From NCBI RefSeq assembly GCF_900106095.1, contig NZ_FNUD01000002.1:3803501-3867500 (forward strand): DNA of 64,000 nt, written 5' to 3'. The position numbers were made by a program, and so were the translations under genes. Positions 53,393 to 62,659 of the stretch are shown here, piece after piece (position 1 is the first letter of the stretch; each line of letters begins with the position of its first letter). This DNA comes from Pseudomonas deceptionensis (GTDB lineage: Bacteria > Pseudomonadota > Gammaproteobacteria > Pseudomonadales > Pseudomonadaceae). The notes below the pieces were generated by a model. It ran no database searches and had not been told where the DNA came from. It saw only the letters and a program-made list of their open reading frames with translations.

Positions 53393-54286
53393 CTACCCTG
53401 CTTTGCGCAGTGCATTGGCAACCAGCGTAAATGCGGGTGAGGGTTGTCGGCGGCTGGGGTAATACAAATAGTAGCCAGAAAACGGTGGGCACCAATCTTC
53501 AAGCACACGCTGCAACCTGCCCTCGCGAAGATGCGGTTCTAACTCTTCCTCGGGCAGGTATGCAATGCCCAGCCCGGCCAATGCCGCATCCACGATATGG
53601 GTCGAGGTGTTGAAAATGAGCTGACCGCCTACCCGCACGTTCACTTGCCTGTCTTGCTGCTCAAAGTCCCATACATAGAGCCCGCCTGATGTCTGCATGC
53701 GTTGGTTGATACAGCCATGGCTCATCAAGTCGCGCGGATGTTCGGGAATGCCACGGGCAGCAAAATACGCTGGCAAGGCAACGGCAGCCATCCGCAATGG
53801 CGGGCCGATCGGGACTGCGATCATGTCTTTGTCGATGGTGTCACCCAGGCGTACGCCTGCATCAAAGCGATCAGCCACGATGTCCCTGAACCCGTAATTG
53901 ACGTCGAACTCAACGTTGATGTCCGGGTATTCGTGTAGCAGTTCAGTGAGTCTGGGCAACAATGTCGTGCGTAAAACATGATCACCGCAGGTGATGCGTA
54001 CGGTGCCCGCAGGCTTGTCGCGCATTTGCGTCAGGATATCCAGCTCCGCCTCGATTTCATCGAAGCGATTACCGATCGCTTTGAGCAGCCGCTCGCCAGC
54101 GACTGTCGGCGAGACGCTGCGGGTTGTGCGCGTCAGCAACCTGATCTGCAGGCGTGCTTCCAGCCCACTGATGGCTTGACTCAACGCAGATTGGGTAACG
54201 CCCAGCACACCGGCGGCGCGGGTGAAGCTGCCTTCGCGCGCCACTGTCACGAAAGACAGCAGATCGTTGAGGTTCCTTCTGACCAT
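53393..54286 (-). CDS. LysR-family regulator of the MFS gene
   Basis: A 297-residue LysR protein (LLSFVTVAREGSFTRAAGVLGVTQSALSQAISGLEARLQIRLLTRTTRSV) close in type to the regulator at 40208. It ends with YYLYYPSRRQPSPAFTLVANALR, the C-terminus common to this subgroup. It is divergent from the MFS gene with three direct repeats between them. Confidence 0.86.
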   Translation of the reverse strand: MVRRNLNDLLSFVTVAREGSFTRAAGVLGVTQSALSQAISGLEARLQIRLLTRTTRSVSPTVAGERLLKAIGNRFDEIEAELDILTQMRDKPAGTVRITCGDHVLRTTLLPRLTELLHEYPDINVEFDVNYGFRDIVADRFDAGVRLGDTIDKDMIAVPIGPPLRMAAVALPAYFAARGIPEHPRDLMSHGCINQRMQTSGGLYVWDFEQQDRQVNVRVGGQLIFNTSTHIVDAALAGLGIAYLPEEELEPHLREGRLQRVLEDWCPPFSGYYLYYPSRRQPSPAFTLVANALRKAG

Positions 54287-54305
54287 GGTGCGAAACGCCT
54301 TTTAT

Positions 54306-54374
54306 GAGTATTGATTAGCCACACTTATAGCCTTGTTAAGTATTCATTAGCTAGTCGCGTGAGTATTCGTTCGC
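54306..54374. promoter_or_regulatory. Three direct repeats in the LysR/MFS divergent region
   Basis: GAGTATTGATTAGC (54306-54319), AAGTATTCATTAGC (54338-54351) and GAGTATTCGTTCGC (54361-54374) are copies of one 14-base motif at distances 32 and 23. This spacing along one DNA face suits a LysR tetramer covering the divergent promoters. Confidence 0.5.
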
Positions 54375-54414
54375 CACCATGACCGGCATGAAAACGAATG
54401 ACTGTGAGGCCTCG

Positions 54415-55602
54415 ATGAACACTGCTTCCACCAGCAACGAGGCTCCCGCCTGCTGGAGCGGTGTCTTTGCAATGACGCTTTGTGTATTCGCCCTGATTGC
54501 CTCTGAGTTCATGCCTGTCAGCCTGCTGACGCCGATGGCCGTTGATCTTCACGTGACCGAAGGGATGGCCGGTCAAGGCATTGCGATTTCCGGGGCGTTT
54601 GCCGTGCTGACCAGCCTCTGCATTTCGTGGGTTGCCAGAACCCTCGATCGCAAGATGCTGCTGTTGGCACTGGCCGGGCTGATGGCCGTCTCGGGACTGA
54701 TAGTCGGGCTGGCCCCCGACTATCTGACTTACATGGTCGGCCGTGCACTCATCGGCGTGGTCATCGGCGGTTTCTGGTCGATGTCCGCTGCGACGGCCAT
54801 GCGCTTGGTGCCCGCCCCACAGGTGCCGAAGGCGTTGGCCATCTTCAACGGCGGTAACGCGCTGGCTACCGTAATTGCCGCACCGCTGGGCAGCTATCTG
54901 GGCTCGATTATTGGCTGGCGCGGCGCTTTTTTATGTGTGGTGCCCGTCGCGGCTATTGCTCTCGTCTGGATGTATATCTGCCTGCCACCCATGAAGGTGG
55001 CGTCACGCGTATCCGGCTCGGCAAGCGTGTTCAAACTGTTCAGGAATCGGTCAGTGGCACTGGGCATGGTCGGCTGCGGGGCCTTCTTCATGGGGCAGTT
55101 TGCGCTGTTCACCTATCTGCGCCCCTTCCTTGAAACGGTAACGCACGTCGATGTATCCACGCTGTCGCTGATCTTGCTGGTGATCGGTGCATCGGGCTTT
55201 GTCGGCACCCTGATCATCAGCCGATTTCTACGGCGCGGTCTGTTCCGGACATTGATAACAATTCCGGTCTTGATGGCGTTGATCGCTTTGGCACTGATTC
55301 CTTTTGGCAGCTCGACCCTTGTCGTTGCTGTGCTGCTGGGCTTGTGGGGGCTGTTGGCGACTGCGGCCCCGGTGGGCTGGTGGAGCTGGATCGCACAGGC
55401 CTTGCCAAATAATGCCGAGGCTGGCGGCGGCCTGATGGTGGCCGTGATTCAACTGGCCATTGCGCTGGGCTCTACCGTTGGAGGGTTGCTGTTCGACAGT
55501 CGCGGCTATCAGAGCACTTTTGTCGCTAGCGCTGCCGTGCTGCTTCTTGGCGCAGCGGTGACCCTACTGACGTCACGTTCGACACCCTCTCGAACTGCTT
55601 GA
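54415..55602 (+). CDS. MFS transporter (DHA1/NepI-like efflux)
   Basis: About 395 residues with 12 helices; helix 1 is VFAMTLCVFALIASEFMPVSLLTPMA, and the phrase EFMPVSLL...MAxDL is typical of the NepI/AraJ efflux group. The start at 54415 has GAGG upstream; two earlier in-frame ATG (54379, 54388) do not. It is the first gene of a three-gene + strand run. Confidence 0.83.
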   Translation: MNTASTSNEAPACWSGVFAMTLCVFALIASEFMPVSLLTPMAVDLHVTEGMAGQGIAISGAFAVLTSLCISWVARTLDRKMLLLALAGLMAVSGLIVGLAPDYLTYMVGRALIGVVIGGFWSMSAATAMRLVPAPQVPKALAIFNGGNALATVIAAPLGSYLGSIIGWRGAFLCVVPVAAIALVWMYICLPPMKVASRVSGSASVFKLFRNRSVALGMVGCGAFFMGQFALFTYLRPFLETVTHVDVSTLSLILLVIGASGFVGTLIISRFLRRGLFRTLITIPVLMALIALALIPFGSSTLVVAVLLGLWGLLATAAPVGWWSWIAQALPNNAEAGGGLMVAVIQLAIALGSTVGGLLFDSRGYQSTFVASAAVLLLGAAVTLLTSRSTPSRTA

Positions 55603-55629
55603 GTCACGCGACGATCCGGGAGACAGGTG

Positions 55630-56133
55630 ATGACCAAGAGTACTAGCCCTGGGGCAAATGCCGAGCAGCGCCACTGCGGGGGCATGCGGTTATTACGTTG
55701 GCGTGGTTTGCAGTATTCAGCTCTCATGCTTGGCAGTTACATCCTTATGAATGATGCCGCGTTGGCGTCTTCGATCACGGAGAAATCTCGCATGTGGATG
55801 ACCGTCGGCGAACAACGCTTCGCAATTACCTTGGCCGACAACGCAGCAGCCCGCGCGTTTGCCACGTTACTGCCACTGACGCTGGACATGAGCGATCTCA
55901 ACAGTAATGAAAAATACGCCAGCCTTTCTGAAGCCCTGCCCGCTAATGCGAGCAAACCGGGAACGATCCACACGGGTGATCTGATGCTGTATGGCACGCA
56001 AACCTTGGTTGTTTTCTATTCGACCTTTGAATCGACATACCCATACACCCGCCTTGGACGTGTGGACGACAACGCGAACCTGGCACAAGTGCTTGGTCGA
56101 CATACCGTGAAAGTGACGTTCTCCCAAAACTGA
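55630..56133 (+). CDS. Cyclophilin-like-fold protein, exported
   Basis: About 167 residues. After a hydrophobic N-terminal segment (LQYSALMLGSYILMNDAALASS) comes a domain reading MWMTVGEQRFAITLADNAAARAFATLLPLTLDMSDLNSNEKYASL and GDLMLYGTQTLVVFYSTFESTYPYTRLGRV, which fits the Cyclophil_like2 family found with flavin/NAD oxidoreductases. Function unknown. ATG 55630 follows GGGAG. It is followed by a hydrolase gene after 25 bases. Confidence 0.72.
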   Translation: MTKSTSPGANAEQRHCGGMRLLRWRGLQYSALMLGSYILMNDAALASSITEKSRMWMTVGEQRFAITLADNAAARAFATLLPLTLDMSDLNSNEKYASLSEALPANASKPGTIHTGDLMLYGTQTLVVFYSTFESTYPYTRLGRVDDNANLAQVLGRHTVKVTFSQN

Positions 56134-56158
56134 CCACTCTGCATCGATAGGGATTCCA

Positions 56159-57187
56159 ATGAAAAAGATCATTCTCTTATTAACGCTTCTTGTCAGTTCA
56201 CTCTCAGCAACAGGAGCCGATATGTCCAACGGCGCGGATAACTTCTATACCAGCGACAAAGTGACCGTGCAGAAGGTCAACTTTAAAAACCAGTATCAAA
56301 TGAACGTGTCGGGCAATCTGTTTATCCCCAAAAACGTCGACGCCAAGACCAAAAGCCCTGCGATTGTTGTTGGCCACCCGATGGGCGCGGTCAAGGAGCA
56401 AAGCGCTAATCTGTATGCCACGAAAATGGCAGAAAAAGGCTTCGTGACGCTGTCCCTGGATCTTTCATTCTGGGGCGAAAGCGAGGGGCTGCCACGCAAT
56501 GCCGTCTCGCCGGATATTTATGCCGAGGACTTCAGCGCCGCGGTGGATTTTCTCGGCACCCGGCCTTTTGTCGATAAAGAACGGATAGGCGCACTCGGCA
56601 TCTGTGGGAGCGGCAGCTTTGTTATCAGCGCGGCCAAGATCGACCCCCGCATGAAAGCCATCGCAACGGTCAGCATGTACGACATGGGCGCAGCCAATCG
56701 CAATGGCCTGAAGCATGGGCAGACGCTTGAGCAACGCAAAGAGATCATCGCGCAAGCCGCGCAGCAACGGTATGCAGAGTTCACAGGCGGTGAAACCCTT
56801 TACACCAGTGGTACGGTGCATCAGCTGGACGATAACACCCACCCGATCCAGCGTGAATTCTATGATTTCTACCGCACACCGCGCGGCGAATACACACCAG
56901 CCAGCTCGTCCAAAGAGCTGACCACGCACCCGACGCTTACCAGCAACATCAAATTCATGAACTTCTATCCGTTCAATGACATCGAGACGATTTCACCTCG
57001 CCCGATGCTGTTCATTGCCGGAGCCGACGCGCACTCGAGAGAGTTCAGCGAAGAAGCTTACAAGCTCGCAGGTCAACCCAAGGAGCTCGTCATCATTCCT
57101 GGCGCAGGCCATGTTGACCTCTATGATCGTGTGGACCTCATTCCTTTTGACAAGCTGGCGAGCTTTTTTCAGAGCAGTCTGAAGTGA
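56159..57187 (+). CDS. Exported alpha/beta hydrolase (dienelactone-hydrolase-like, Cys nucleophile)
   Basis: 342 residues with signal peptide (MKKIILLLTLLVSSLSATGA). The alpha/beta core has GHPMGAVKEQSANLYATKMAEKGF, nucleophile elbow GICGSGSF (Cys in place of Ser, as in dienelactone hydrolase), and acid/His near FIAGADAHS and PGAGHVDLYD. It is probably periplasmic. It forms an operon with the cyclophilin-like gene and MFS gene. Confidence 0.8.
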   Translation: MKKIILLLTLLVSSLSATGADMSNGADNFYTSDKVTVQKVNFKNQYQMNVSGNLFIPKNVDAKTKSPAIVVGHPMGAVKEQSANLYATKMAEKGFVTLSLDLSFWGESEGLPRNAVSPDIYAEDFSAAVDFLGTRPFVDKERIGALGICGSGSFVISAAKIDPRMKAIATVSMYDMGAANRNGLKHGQTLEQRKEIIAQAAQQRYAEFTGGETLYTSGTVHQLDDNTHPIQREFYDFYRTPRGEYTPASSSKELTTHPTLTSNIKFMNFYPFNDIETISPRPMLFIAGADAHSREFSEEAYKLAGQPKELVIIPGAGHVDLYDRVDLIPFDKLASFFQSSLK

Positions 57188-57266
57188 CGACAGAGCTGGC
57201 ACACCCTGTAAATCAGCCTCGAACACGCAAGGCATTATCACATCTGCGAGACTTGCGCCCCTGTGG

Positions 57267-57848
57267 CTAAGTCTCTGACTGGGCAGGCAATGAAGCCGTA
57301 ATCTGAGCGTGACAAACCTCAAGTATTTCATCAGCCAGAGATGAGTCATCCGGGCAGGCGCGCGACAACATGATCGCGCCGACAGCCTGTGCCAGCATGG
57401 CGATCATCTTCACTCTTCCCTCCCCCGGCGGCGCGTCAGGCCCCGATGGATACTTGGCCCCCAGCGTTTGCAACGTGCGTTCTATCCCTTCGGCAAACGC
57501 CGCTTTCAACTCGTCGGACTGGCGCGCCGCGTCGCCACACAAAGCAGCCATGGTGCAACCACTGCCGCGGGCGTCCCGATGATCCCTCGATACATATGCA
57601 TCGATAAACCCCTGAACATCGAGTGTATCGGCGCCAGCCAGTGAGCGATCAAGGCTGTTGGCGGAGGCTTCGGCCATCAGATCAGCCTTCGAGCCGAAGT
57701 GTTTGTAAAAACCACCATGGGTGAAGCCGGCGGCCGCCATCAGGTCGGCCACACCTACACCGTCAAAACCACGCTCGCGAAACACCACAGACGCCGTCTC
57801 GACGATGTGCTCCCGATTTGCCTGGGCCTGGGCCTTGGTCACTCTCAT
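57267..57848 (-). CDS. TetR-family repressor
   Basis: A 193-residue TetR protein: HTH REHIVETASVVFRERGFDGVGVADLMAAAGFTHGGFYKHFGSKADLMAEA, then the ligand domain (GCTMAALCGDAARQSDELKAAF), of the type often controlling SDR or oxidoreductase genes. The start at 57848 has GAGGTG; the extra 15 codons upstream are unlikely. It is divergent from the SDR gene with a palindromic site between. Confidence 0.86.
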   Translation of the reverse strand: MRVTKAQAQANREHIVETASVVFRERGFDGVGVADLMAAAGFTHGGFYKHFGSKADLMAEASANSLDRSLAGADTLDVQGFIDAYVSRDHRDARGSGCTMAALCGDAARQSDELKAAFAEGIERTLQTLGAKYPSGPDAPPGEGRVKMIAMLAQAVGAIMLSRACPDDSSLADEILEVCHAQITASLPAQSET

Positions 57849-57917
57849 GTGTAACACCTCATGTGCGCCAAAAATCATGCGCCAATGGTACATAGATGTT
57901 GGACGTAATCAAAATTA

Positions 57918-57948
57918 TTGACAGCTTAGATTATGATCATCATCATAA
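57918..57948 (+). promoter_or_regulatory. TetR operator and promoter of the SDR operon
   Basis: TTATGAT-CATC-ATCATAA (57931-57948) is a perfect 7-4-7 inverted repeat. TTGACA (57918-57923) with a weaker -10 (within 57941-57949) makes a promoter for the + strand genes, so the palindrome falls between -35 and -10 or over -10, as for a repressor. Confidence 0.6.
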
Positions 57949-57994
57949 CTGAAAGCAGCATGACTGCAGACGTCCCTGAAAAAGAGGTAACACC

Positions 57995-58783
57995 ATGACC
58001 ACTCTCCCCACCGTTCTGATCACTGGCGCTTCCACCGGCATCGGCGCGATTTACGCCGAGCGTTTCGCCCAACGTGGGCACGATCTGGTCCTGGTCGCTC
58101 GCGACCATGGGCGTCTGCAAACACTGGCAAACCGGTTGCGCAGCGAACACAACGTTGCCATCGATGTTCTTCAGGCGGACTTGACCCAGCTTGGCGATTT
58201 GGCGCGCGTGGAAGCACGCCTGCGCGATGACGCCAGCATTGGCATCCTCATCAATAACGCCGGCGCCGCGCAGGCGGGCAGCTTTATCGAGCAAAGCACC
58301 GACAGCATCGCGCATCTGGTAGCGCTCAATACGACCGCGCTGGTACGCCTCGCCAGTGCCATCGCTCCACGGCTGGCCAAATCGGGGGGCGGTGCGATTA
58401 TCAATATTGGCTCGGTGGTCGGCCTGGCTCCCGAGTTCGGCATGTCGGTCTACGGGGCGACCAAGGCGTTTGTGCTTTTCCTTTCCCAGGGCCTTAGCCT
58501 GGAGCTCTCACCCCAGGGTGTTTACGTGCAAGCCGTTCTGCCGGCCGCCACCCGTACAGAGATCTGGGATCGCGCCGGTATCGACATCAATACCTTGAGC
58601 GACATCATGGAAGCAGGTGATCTGGTCGATGCCGCACTGGTGGGTTTCGACCGTCGCGAGCCAGTGACGATCCCGCCGCTGCAAGAAGGTGAACGCTGGA
58701 ATGCCTTGCAAGCAGCGCGTCAGGGCCTGCTTTCGCAGATCAAACAGTCAGTGGTTGCGCAACGATACCAAGCCCCTGTCTGA
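57995..58783 (+). CDS. Short-chain dehydrogenase/reductase
   Basis: 262 residues: TGASTGIGAIYAERFA (cofactor), NNAGAAQAGSF, IGSVVGLAPEFGMSVYGATKAF (Ser, Tyr, Lys). It follows AGAGGTAA before the ATG. It is the first gene of a TetR-controlled run with a hydrolase and an oxidoreductase. Substrate unknown. Confidence 0.85.
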   Translation: MTTLPTVLITGASTGIGAIYAERFAQRGHDLVLVARDHGRLQTLANRLRSEHNVAIDVLQADLTQLGDLARVEARLRDDASIGILINNAGAAQAGSFIEQSTDSIAHLVALNTTALVRLASAIAPRLAKSGGGAIINIGSVVGLAPEFGMSVYGATKAFVLFLSQGLSLELSPQGVYVQAVLPAATRTEIWDRAGIDINTLSDIMEAGDLVDAALVGFDRREPVTIPPLQEGERWNALQAARQGLLSQIKQSVVAQRYQAPV

Positions 58784-58825
58784 CCTTTAGAGCATGTCGA
58801 CCTCGCCACGCACTCGGACGAAAAC

Positions 58826-59695
58826 ATGAGCCCCACGCGTACACAAAACCACTCTGGATTGCAGATGCCGTTCATCAAGGCAGTTAACCAATCGATCACC
58901 GTCGAAGGGATACCCTTTGTCTACCGTGACTTAGGGCCCAGGCACACGGTACCTCTGGTTCTGTTGAATCATTGGGGGGCGGTGCTGGACAACTTCGACC
59001 CACGGATCGTAGATGGATTGGCAGCCACACGACGGGTCATCGCGGTCGACTACCGCGGCATAGGGGGTTCGGGTGGAGTTGCACCACTGACCGTTGGTGA
59101 AATGGCTGACGACGGGATAGCTCTGATTCGTGCGCTGGGTTTTGATCAGGTCGACCTGCTCGGTTTTTCACTCGGTGGATTTGTTGCTCAAGCTATCGCC
59201 TTGAAGGCTCCCGAACGGGTGCGCAAACTGATTCTCACGGGCACCGGACCTGCCGGTGGCGAAGGCATCGATAAAGTCGGCTCGGTAGCATGGCCGCTGA
59301 TTTTAAAAGGCTTGCTGACATTGCGAGACCCCAAGTTCTACCTGTTCTTTACCTCAACGACCAACGGACGCCACGCCGCGTCAGCCTTTTTGAAGAGGTT
59401 GCAGGAGCGCCAGAACAATAGGGACAAAGGCCCAACGCCCCGCGCGTTTCTACGGCAATTGAGCGCCATTACGGCATGGGGTAAACAGGCGCCGCAAGAC
59501 CTTGCCCGGCTGCGAATTCCGACCCTGATAGCCAACGGAGACAGCGACATCATGGTGCCCACCGTGAACTCGATTGCGCTGTCGAACCACATTCCCGACG
59601 CTCAGTTGATCATTTACGAGGACGCCGGGCACGGCGGGATTTTCCAGCACTATGCTGATTTCGTGGCGAAGGCGCTGGTGTTCCTTGACGCCTGA
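58826..59695 (+). CDS. Alpha/beta hydrolase
   Basis: About 289 residues. Oxyanion region LVLLNHWGAVLDNFDP, nucleophile elbow LLGFSLGGFVAQ (Ser), acid near ANGDSDIMVP and His in DAGHGGIFQHY. The type (esterase/haloperoxidase-like, acting on small esters or lactones) matches its place between an SDR and an oxidoreductase. ATG 58826 or 58865 (MPFIKAVNQ) could be the start. Confidence 0.82.
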   Translation: MSPTRTQNHSGLQMPFIKAVNQSITVEGIPFVYRDLGPRHTVPLVLLNHWGAVLDNFDPRIVDGLAATRRVIAVDYRGIGGSGGVAPLTVGEMADDGIALIRALGFDQVDLLGFSLGGFVAQAIALKAPERVRKLILTGTGPAGGEGIDKVGSVAWPLILKGLLTLRDPKFYLFFTSTTNGRHAASAFLKRLQERQNNRDKGPTPRAFLRQLSAITAWGKQAPQDLARLRIPTLIANGDSDIMVPTVNSIALSNHIPDAQLIIYEDAGHGGIFQHYADFVAKALVFLDA

Positions 59696-59773
59696 TCGCA
59701 TCGGGTCTTATTGCATCAATGTTTTAAGGGCCACTGCCACATTCTCATTCGTACCGACGAGAGCAGCATCATC

Positions 59774-60772
59774 ATGAAGGCATTTTTTATCGAAGGTTAT
59801 GGCAAGCAGAACGGGCGTATTGGCGAAGTGCCCGACCCGGAACCGGGTGCCCACGATGTGTTGGTTCAAGTGCATGCCGCCAGCGTGAACCAGTTGGATT
59901 CGAAGATCAGAACGGGCGAATTCAAGCTGATCCTGCCTTATTCATTTCCATTGATACTGGGCAATGACCTGGCCGGGACGGTGGTTCGCACCGGCTCGGC
60001 GGTAACGCTGTTCAAGCCGGGAGACGAGGTTTATGCACGCCCTCCTGAAAATCGGATCGGGACATTTGCGCAACTGATCGCCGTGAACGAGGACGCGCTC
60101 GCCCTCAAACCTTCCAATATCAACATGGCCGAAGCCGCTTCCATCCCCTTGGTCGCTCTGACGGCCTGGCAGGCACTGGTCGAAACCGCCCAATTGAAAA
60201 AGGGCCAGAAGGTACTGATTCACGCCGGTGCCGGCGGTGTTGGCACCCTCGCTATCCAGCTTGCGAAACACTTTGGCGCCTTTGTTGCGACCACCACCAG
60301 CACGCCGAATATCGAGTGGGTCAAGGCACTCGGGGCGGATGTAGTCATCGATTACAAGACTCAAAATTTTGAAAATGAATTGCACGATTATGACGTGGTG
60401 CTGAACAGCCTGGGCACCGATGTACTGGAGAAATCACTCAAGGTTCTCAAGCGTGGCGGCCAGCTTATTTCCATTTCGGGGCCGCCGACGGAGTCGTTCG
60501 CCCAACAGCAACGTTTGCCCTGGGTGTTGCGGCAAGTGATGCGCTTGTTGAGCAGCGGTATCCGGAGAAAAGCTCGCAAACACGGTGTCAGCTACACATT
60601 TTTATTTATGCGTGCGAACGGCGCTCAACTGAAAGAAATCACCACGCTCATCGAAGCCGGAGTCATCAAACCGGTCATCGACCGTTCCTTCTCCTTTCAA
60701 TCGACATCGGATGCGTTGAGCTATGTGGAAATGGGCCGATCAAAAGGAAAAGTGATCATTACGATCAAGTGA
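59774..60772 (+). CDS. NADPH-dependent quinone oxidoreductase-like enzyme (MDR family)
   Basis: 332 residues: MKAFFIEGYGKQNGRIGEVPDPEPG, GroES-like part, cofactor motif IHAGAGGVGTLAIQLAKHFGA. There is no zinc site. Start 59774 is preferred to an ATG 21 codons upstream. It belongs to the TetR-controlled run. Functions of this subfamily include reduction of quinones and enones. Confidence 0.83.
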   Translation: MKAFFIEGYGKQNGRIGEVPDPEPGAHDVLVQVHAASVNQLDSKIRTGEFKLILPYSFPLILGNDLAGTVVRTGSAVTLFKPGDEVYARPPENRIGTFAQLIAVNEDALALKPSNINMAEAASIPLVALTAWQALVETAQLKKGQKVLIHAGAGGVGTLAIQLAKHFGAFVATTTSTPNIEWVKALGADVVIDYKTQNFENELHDYDVVLNSLGTDVLEKSLKVLKRGGQLISISGPPTESFAQQQRLPWVLRQVMRLLSSGIRRKARKHGVSYTFLFMRANGAQLKEITTLIEAGVIKPVIDRSFSFQSTSDALSYVEMGRSKGKVIITIK

Positions 60773-60798
60773 GTGCCCGACTAAAAAGTCAGCGCATA

Positions 60799-60822
60799 AG
60801 CAGCCCTTCGTGACGGGCTGCT
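60799..60822 (+). terminator. Possible weak terminator before the ars operon
   Basis: AGCAGCCC (60799-60806) pairs with GGGCTGCT (60815-60822) around an eight-base loop. It is 26 bases after the oxidoreductase stop but has no T-run. Confidence 0.35.
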
Positions 60823-60924
60823 GTGGGCGGTGGATGCAGCCGCTCACCTGCAATGGCCGCACTCGCCTCAGGCTGTCACGCAAAACGTGGAATTACCCAA
60901 CCGCCATCAAATTTTTACCTTGCA

Positions 60925-60967
60925 TTAAATATATGGAAATACGTATATTCGATTAACCATATATTAA
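60925..60967 (+). promoter_or_regulatory. ArsR operator/promoter
   Basis: ATATATGG (60929-60936) and CCATATAT (60957-60964) are inverted arms 20 bases apart, with ATACGTAT in the middle. The AT-rich palindrome lies just upstream of the arsR ATG, where ArsR binds in other operons. Confidence 0.55.
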
Positions 60968-60978
60968 AAGCACATTCC

Positions 60979-61326
60979 ATGATCATGCCCCCCGAAGTCT
61001 TCAAGAGCCTGGCCGACGAGACCCGTGCCCGCGCCATCCTGCTCATATCTGATCTAGGTGAACTCTGCGTCTGCGAGCTCATGTGTGCGCTCGACGACAG
61101 CCAACCGAAAATCAGCCGCCACCTTGCGCAACTTCGCAGCAATGGCCTGCTGCTCGATCGCCGTCAGGGCCAGTGGGTGTATTACCGTCTCAACCCAGCC
61201 CTGCCGGGTTGGGTTCACGAGATCCTGAAGGTGACATTCAAGGCCAACGCCGATTGGCTCAAGGACAACGCCGCCCGCCTGCAGAACATGGATGGCCGCC
61301 CTGTGCGCGAAACCGCCTGCTGTTGA
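60979..61326 (+). CDS. arsR: ArsR, arsenite-responsive repressor
   Basis: A 115-residue winged-helix repressor. The arsenite site ELCVCELMC (Cys30, Cys32, Cys36) lies in the DNA-binding helix region, as in the E. coli ArsR ELCVCDL motif; QPKISRHLAQLRSNGLLLDRRQGQWVYYRL is the recognition part. ATG 60979 is taken; an ATG two codons later is equally possible and ribosome site evidence is weak. Confidence 0.92.
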   Translation: MIMPPEVFKSLADETRARAILLISDLGELCVCELMCALDDSQPKISRHLAQLRSNGLLLDRRQGQWVYYRLNPALPGWVHEILKVTFKANADWLKDNAARLQNMDGRPVRETACC

Positions 61327-61348
61327 CCCCTGATCGAGCGAGCCGTCC

Positions 61349-62632
61349 ATGATTGTCGCTGTTGCCGTTTTTGTATTCACCCTCGTTCTTGTCATCTGGC
61401 AACCCAAAGGCCTCGGCGTCGGTTGGAGCGCCACCCTGGGCGCTGTGATTGCGCTGGCAGTCGGTGCCGTGTCGCTGCAAGACATCCCCACCGTGTGGGC
61501 CATTGTCTGGAACGCGACCGCCACCTTTATCGCGGTCATCATCATTAGTTTGCTGCTGGATGAAGCGGGTTTCTTCGAGTGGGCCGCCCTGCACGTGGCG
61601 CGCTGGGCAAAGGGCAGTGGCCACCGGTTGTTCGCATTTTGCGTGCTGCTGGGGGCCGCGGTGTCGGCGGTATTTGCCAATGACGGCGCGGCGCTGATCC
61701 TCACGCCCATCGTCATGTCGATGCTGCTGGCTCTGCGCTTTTCACCGGGCGCGACCCTGGCGTTCGTCATGGCAGCCGGATTTATTGCCGACACCGCAAG
61801 CCTGCCGCTGGTGGTGTCCAATCTGGTCAACATAGTGTCCGCCGACTACTTCCAGCTGGGCTTTGCCGAGTACGCGTCGGTGATGGTGCCGGTGAGTCTG
61901 GTCAGTGTCGCGGCAACCTTGCTGGTTCTGTTTGTCTACTTTCGCAAAGACGTGCCGCAACGCTACGCACTGGATGCGCTACAGGAACCCAAAACCGCGA
62001 TCCGGGACCGCGCCACCTTCATCGTCGGCGGCTGGACGCTGCTGATACTGCTGGTCGGGCTTTTCGCGCTGGAGCCAATGGGCATCCCGGTCAGCGCAGT
62101 GGCCGCAGCCTGTGCGGCAATCCTCTTTGCCGTCGCCGCCAAGGGGCACAGAATCTCGACTCGCCGCGTGCTGCGCGAAGCGCCGTGGCAGATTGTGGTG
62201 TTCTCGCTGGGCATGTACCTGGTGGTGTATGGCCTGAAGAATGCCGGGCTGACAGATCTGCTGGCCCAACTGCTCAACCGCCTGGCCGAACAGGGGCTGT
62301 GGACTGCCACCCTGGGCACAGGCCTGTTGGCGGCGCTGCTGTCGTCGGTGATGAACAACATGCCCAGCGTACTGATCGGCGCACTGTCGATCCAGGCCAG
62401 CGACGCGCAGGGGCTGGTTCGCGAAGCGATGATCTACGCCAACGTCATTGGCTGCGACCTCGGCCCGAAAATCACCCCCATCGGCAGCCTCGCCACACTG
62501 CTCTGGCTGCACGTGCTGGAGCGCAAAGGCATGCGCATCACCTGGGGTTATTACTTCAAGGTCGGCATCCTGCTGACCCTTCCGGTTCTGTTGATCACCC
62601 TTTCGGCTCTGGCCCTGCGCCTGAGCCTCTAA
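61349..62632 (+). CDS. arsB: ArsB arsenite efflux pump
   Basis: A 427-residue membrane protein with about 12 helices and ArsB landmarks: [19 protein letters not shown] start, [35 protein letters not shown], and [15 protein letters not shown] near the end. It expels arsenite (and antimonite). It is 22 bases after arsR. Only ArsB is present; no ArsA ATPase is in the window. Confidence 0.93.
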   Translation: MIVAVAVFVFTLVLVIWQPKGLGVGWSATLGAVIALAVGAVSLQDIPTVWAIVWNATATFIAVIIISLLLDEAGFFEWAALHVARWAKGSGHRLFAFCVLLGAAVSAVFANDGAALILTPIVMSMLLALRFSPGATLAFVMAAGFIADTASLPLVVSNLVNIVSADYFQLGFAEYASVMVPVSLVSVAATLLVLFVYFRKDVPQRYALDALQEPKTAIRDRATFIVGGWTLLILLVGLFALEPMGIPVSAVAAACAAILFAVAAKGHRISTRRVLREAPWQIVVFSLGMYLVVYGLKNAGLTDLLAQLLNRLAEQGLWTATLGTGLLAALLSSVMNNMPSVLIGALSIQASDAQGLVREAMIYANVIGCDLGPKITPIGSLATLLWLHVLERKGMRITWGYYFKVGILLTLPVLLITLSALALRLSL

Positions 62633-62659
62633 TGCCGCCACAAGCGGCAGGAGCAACCC

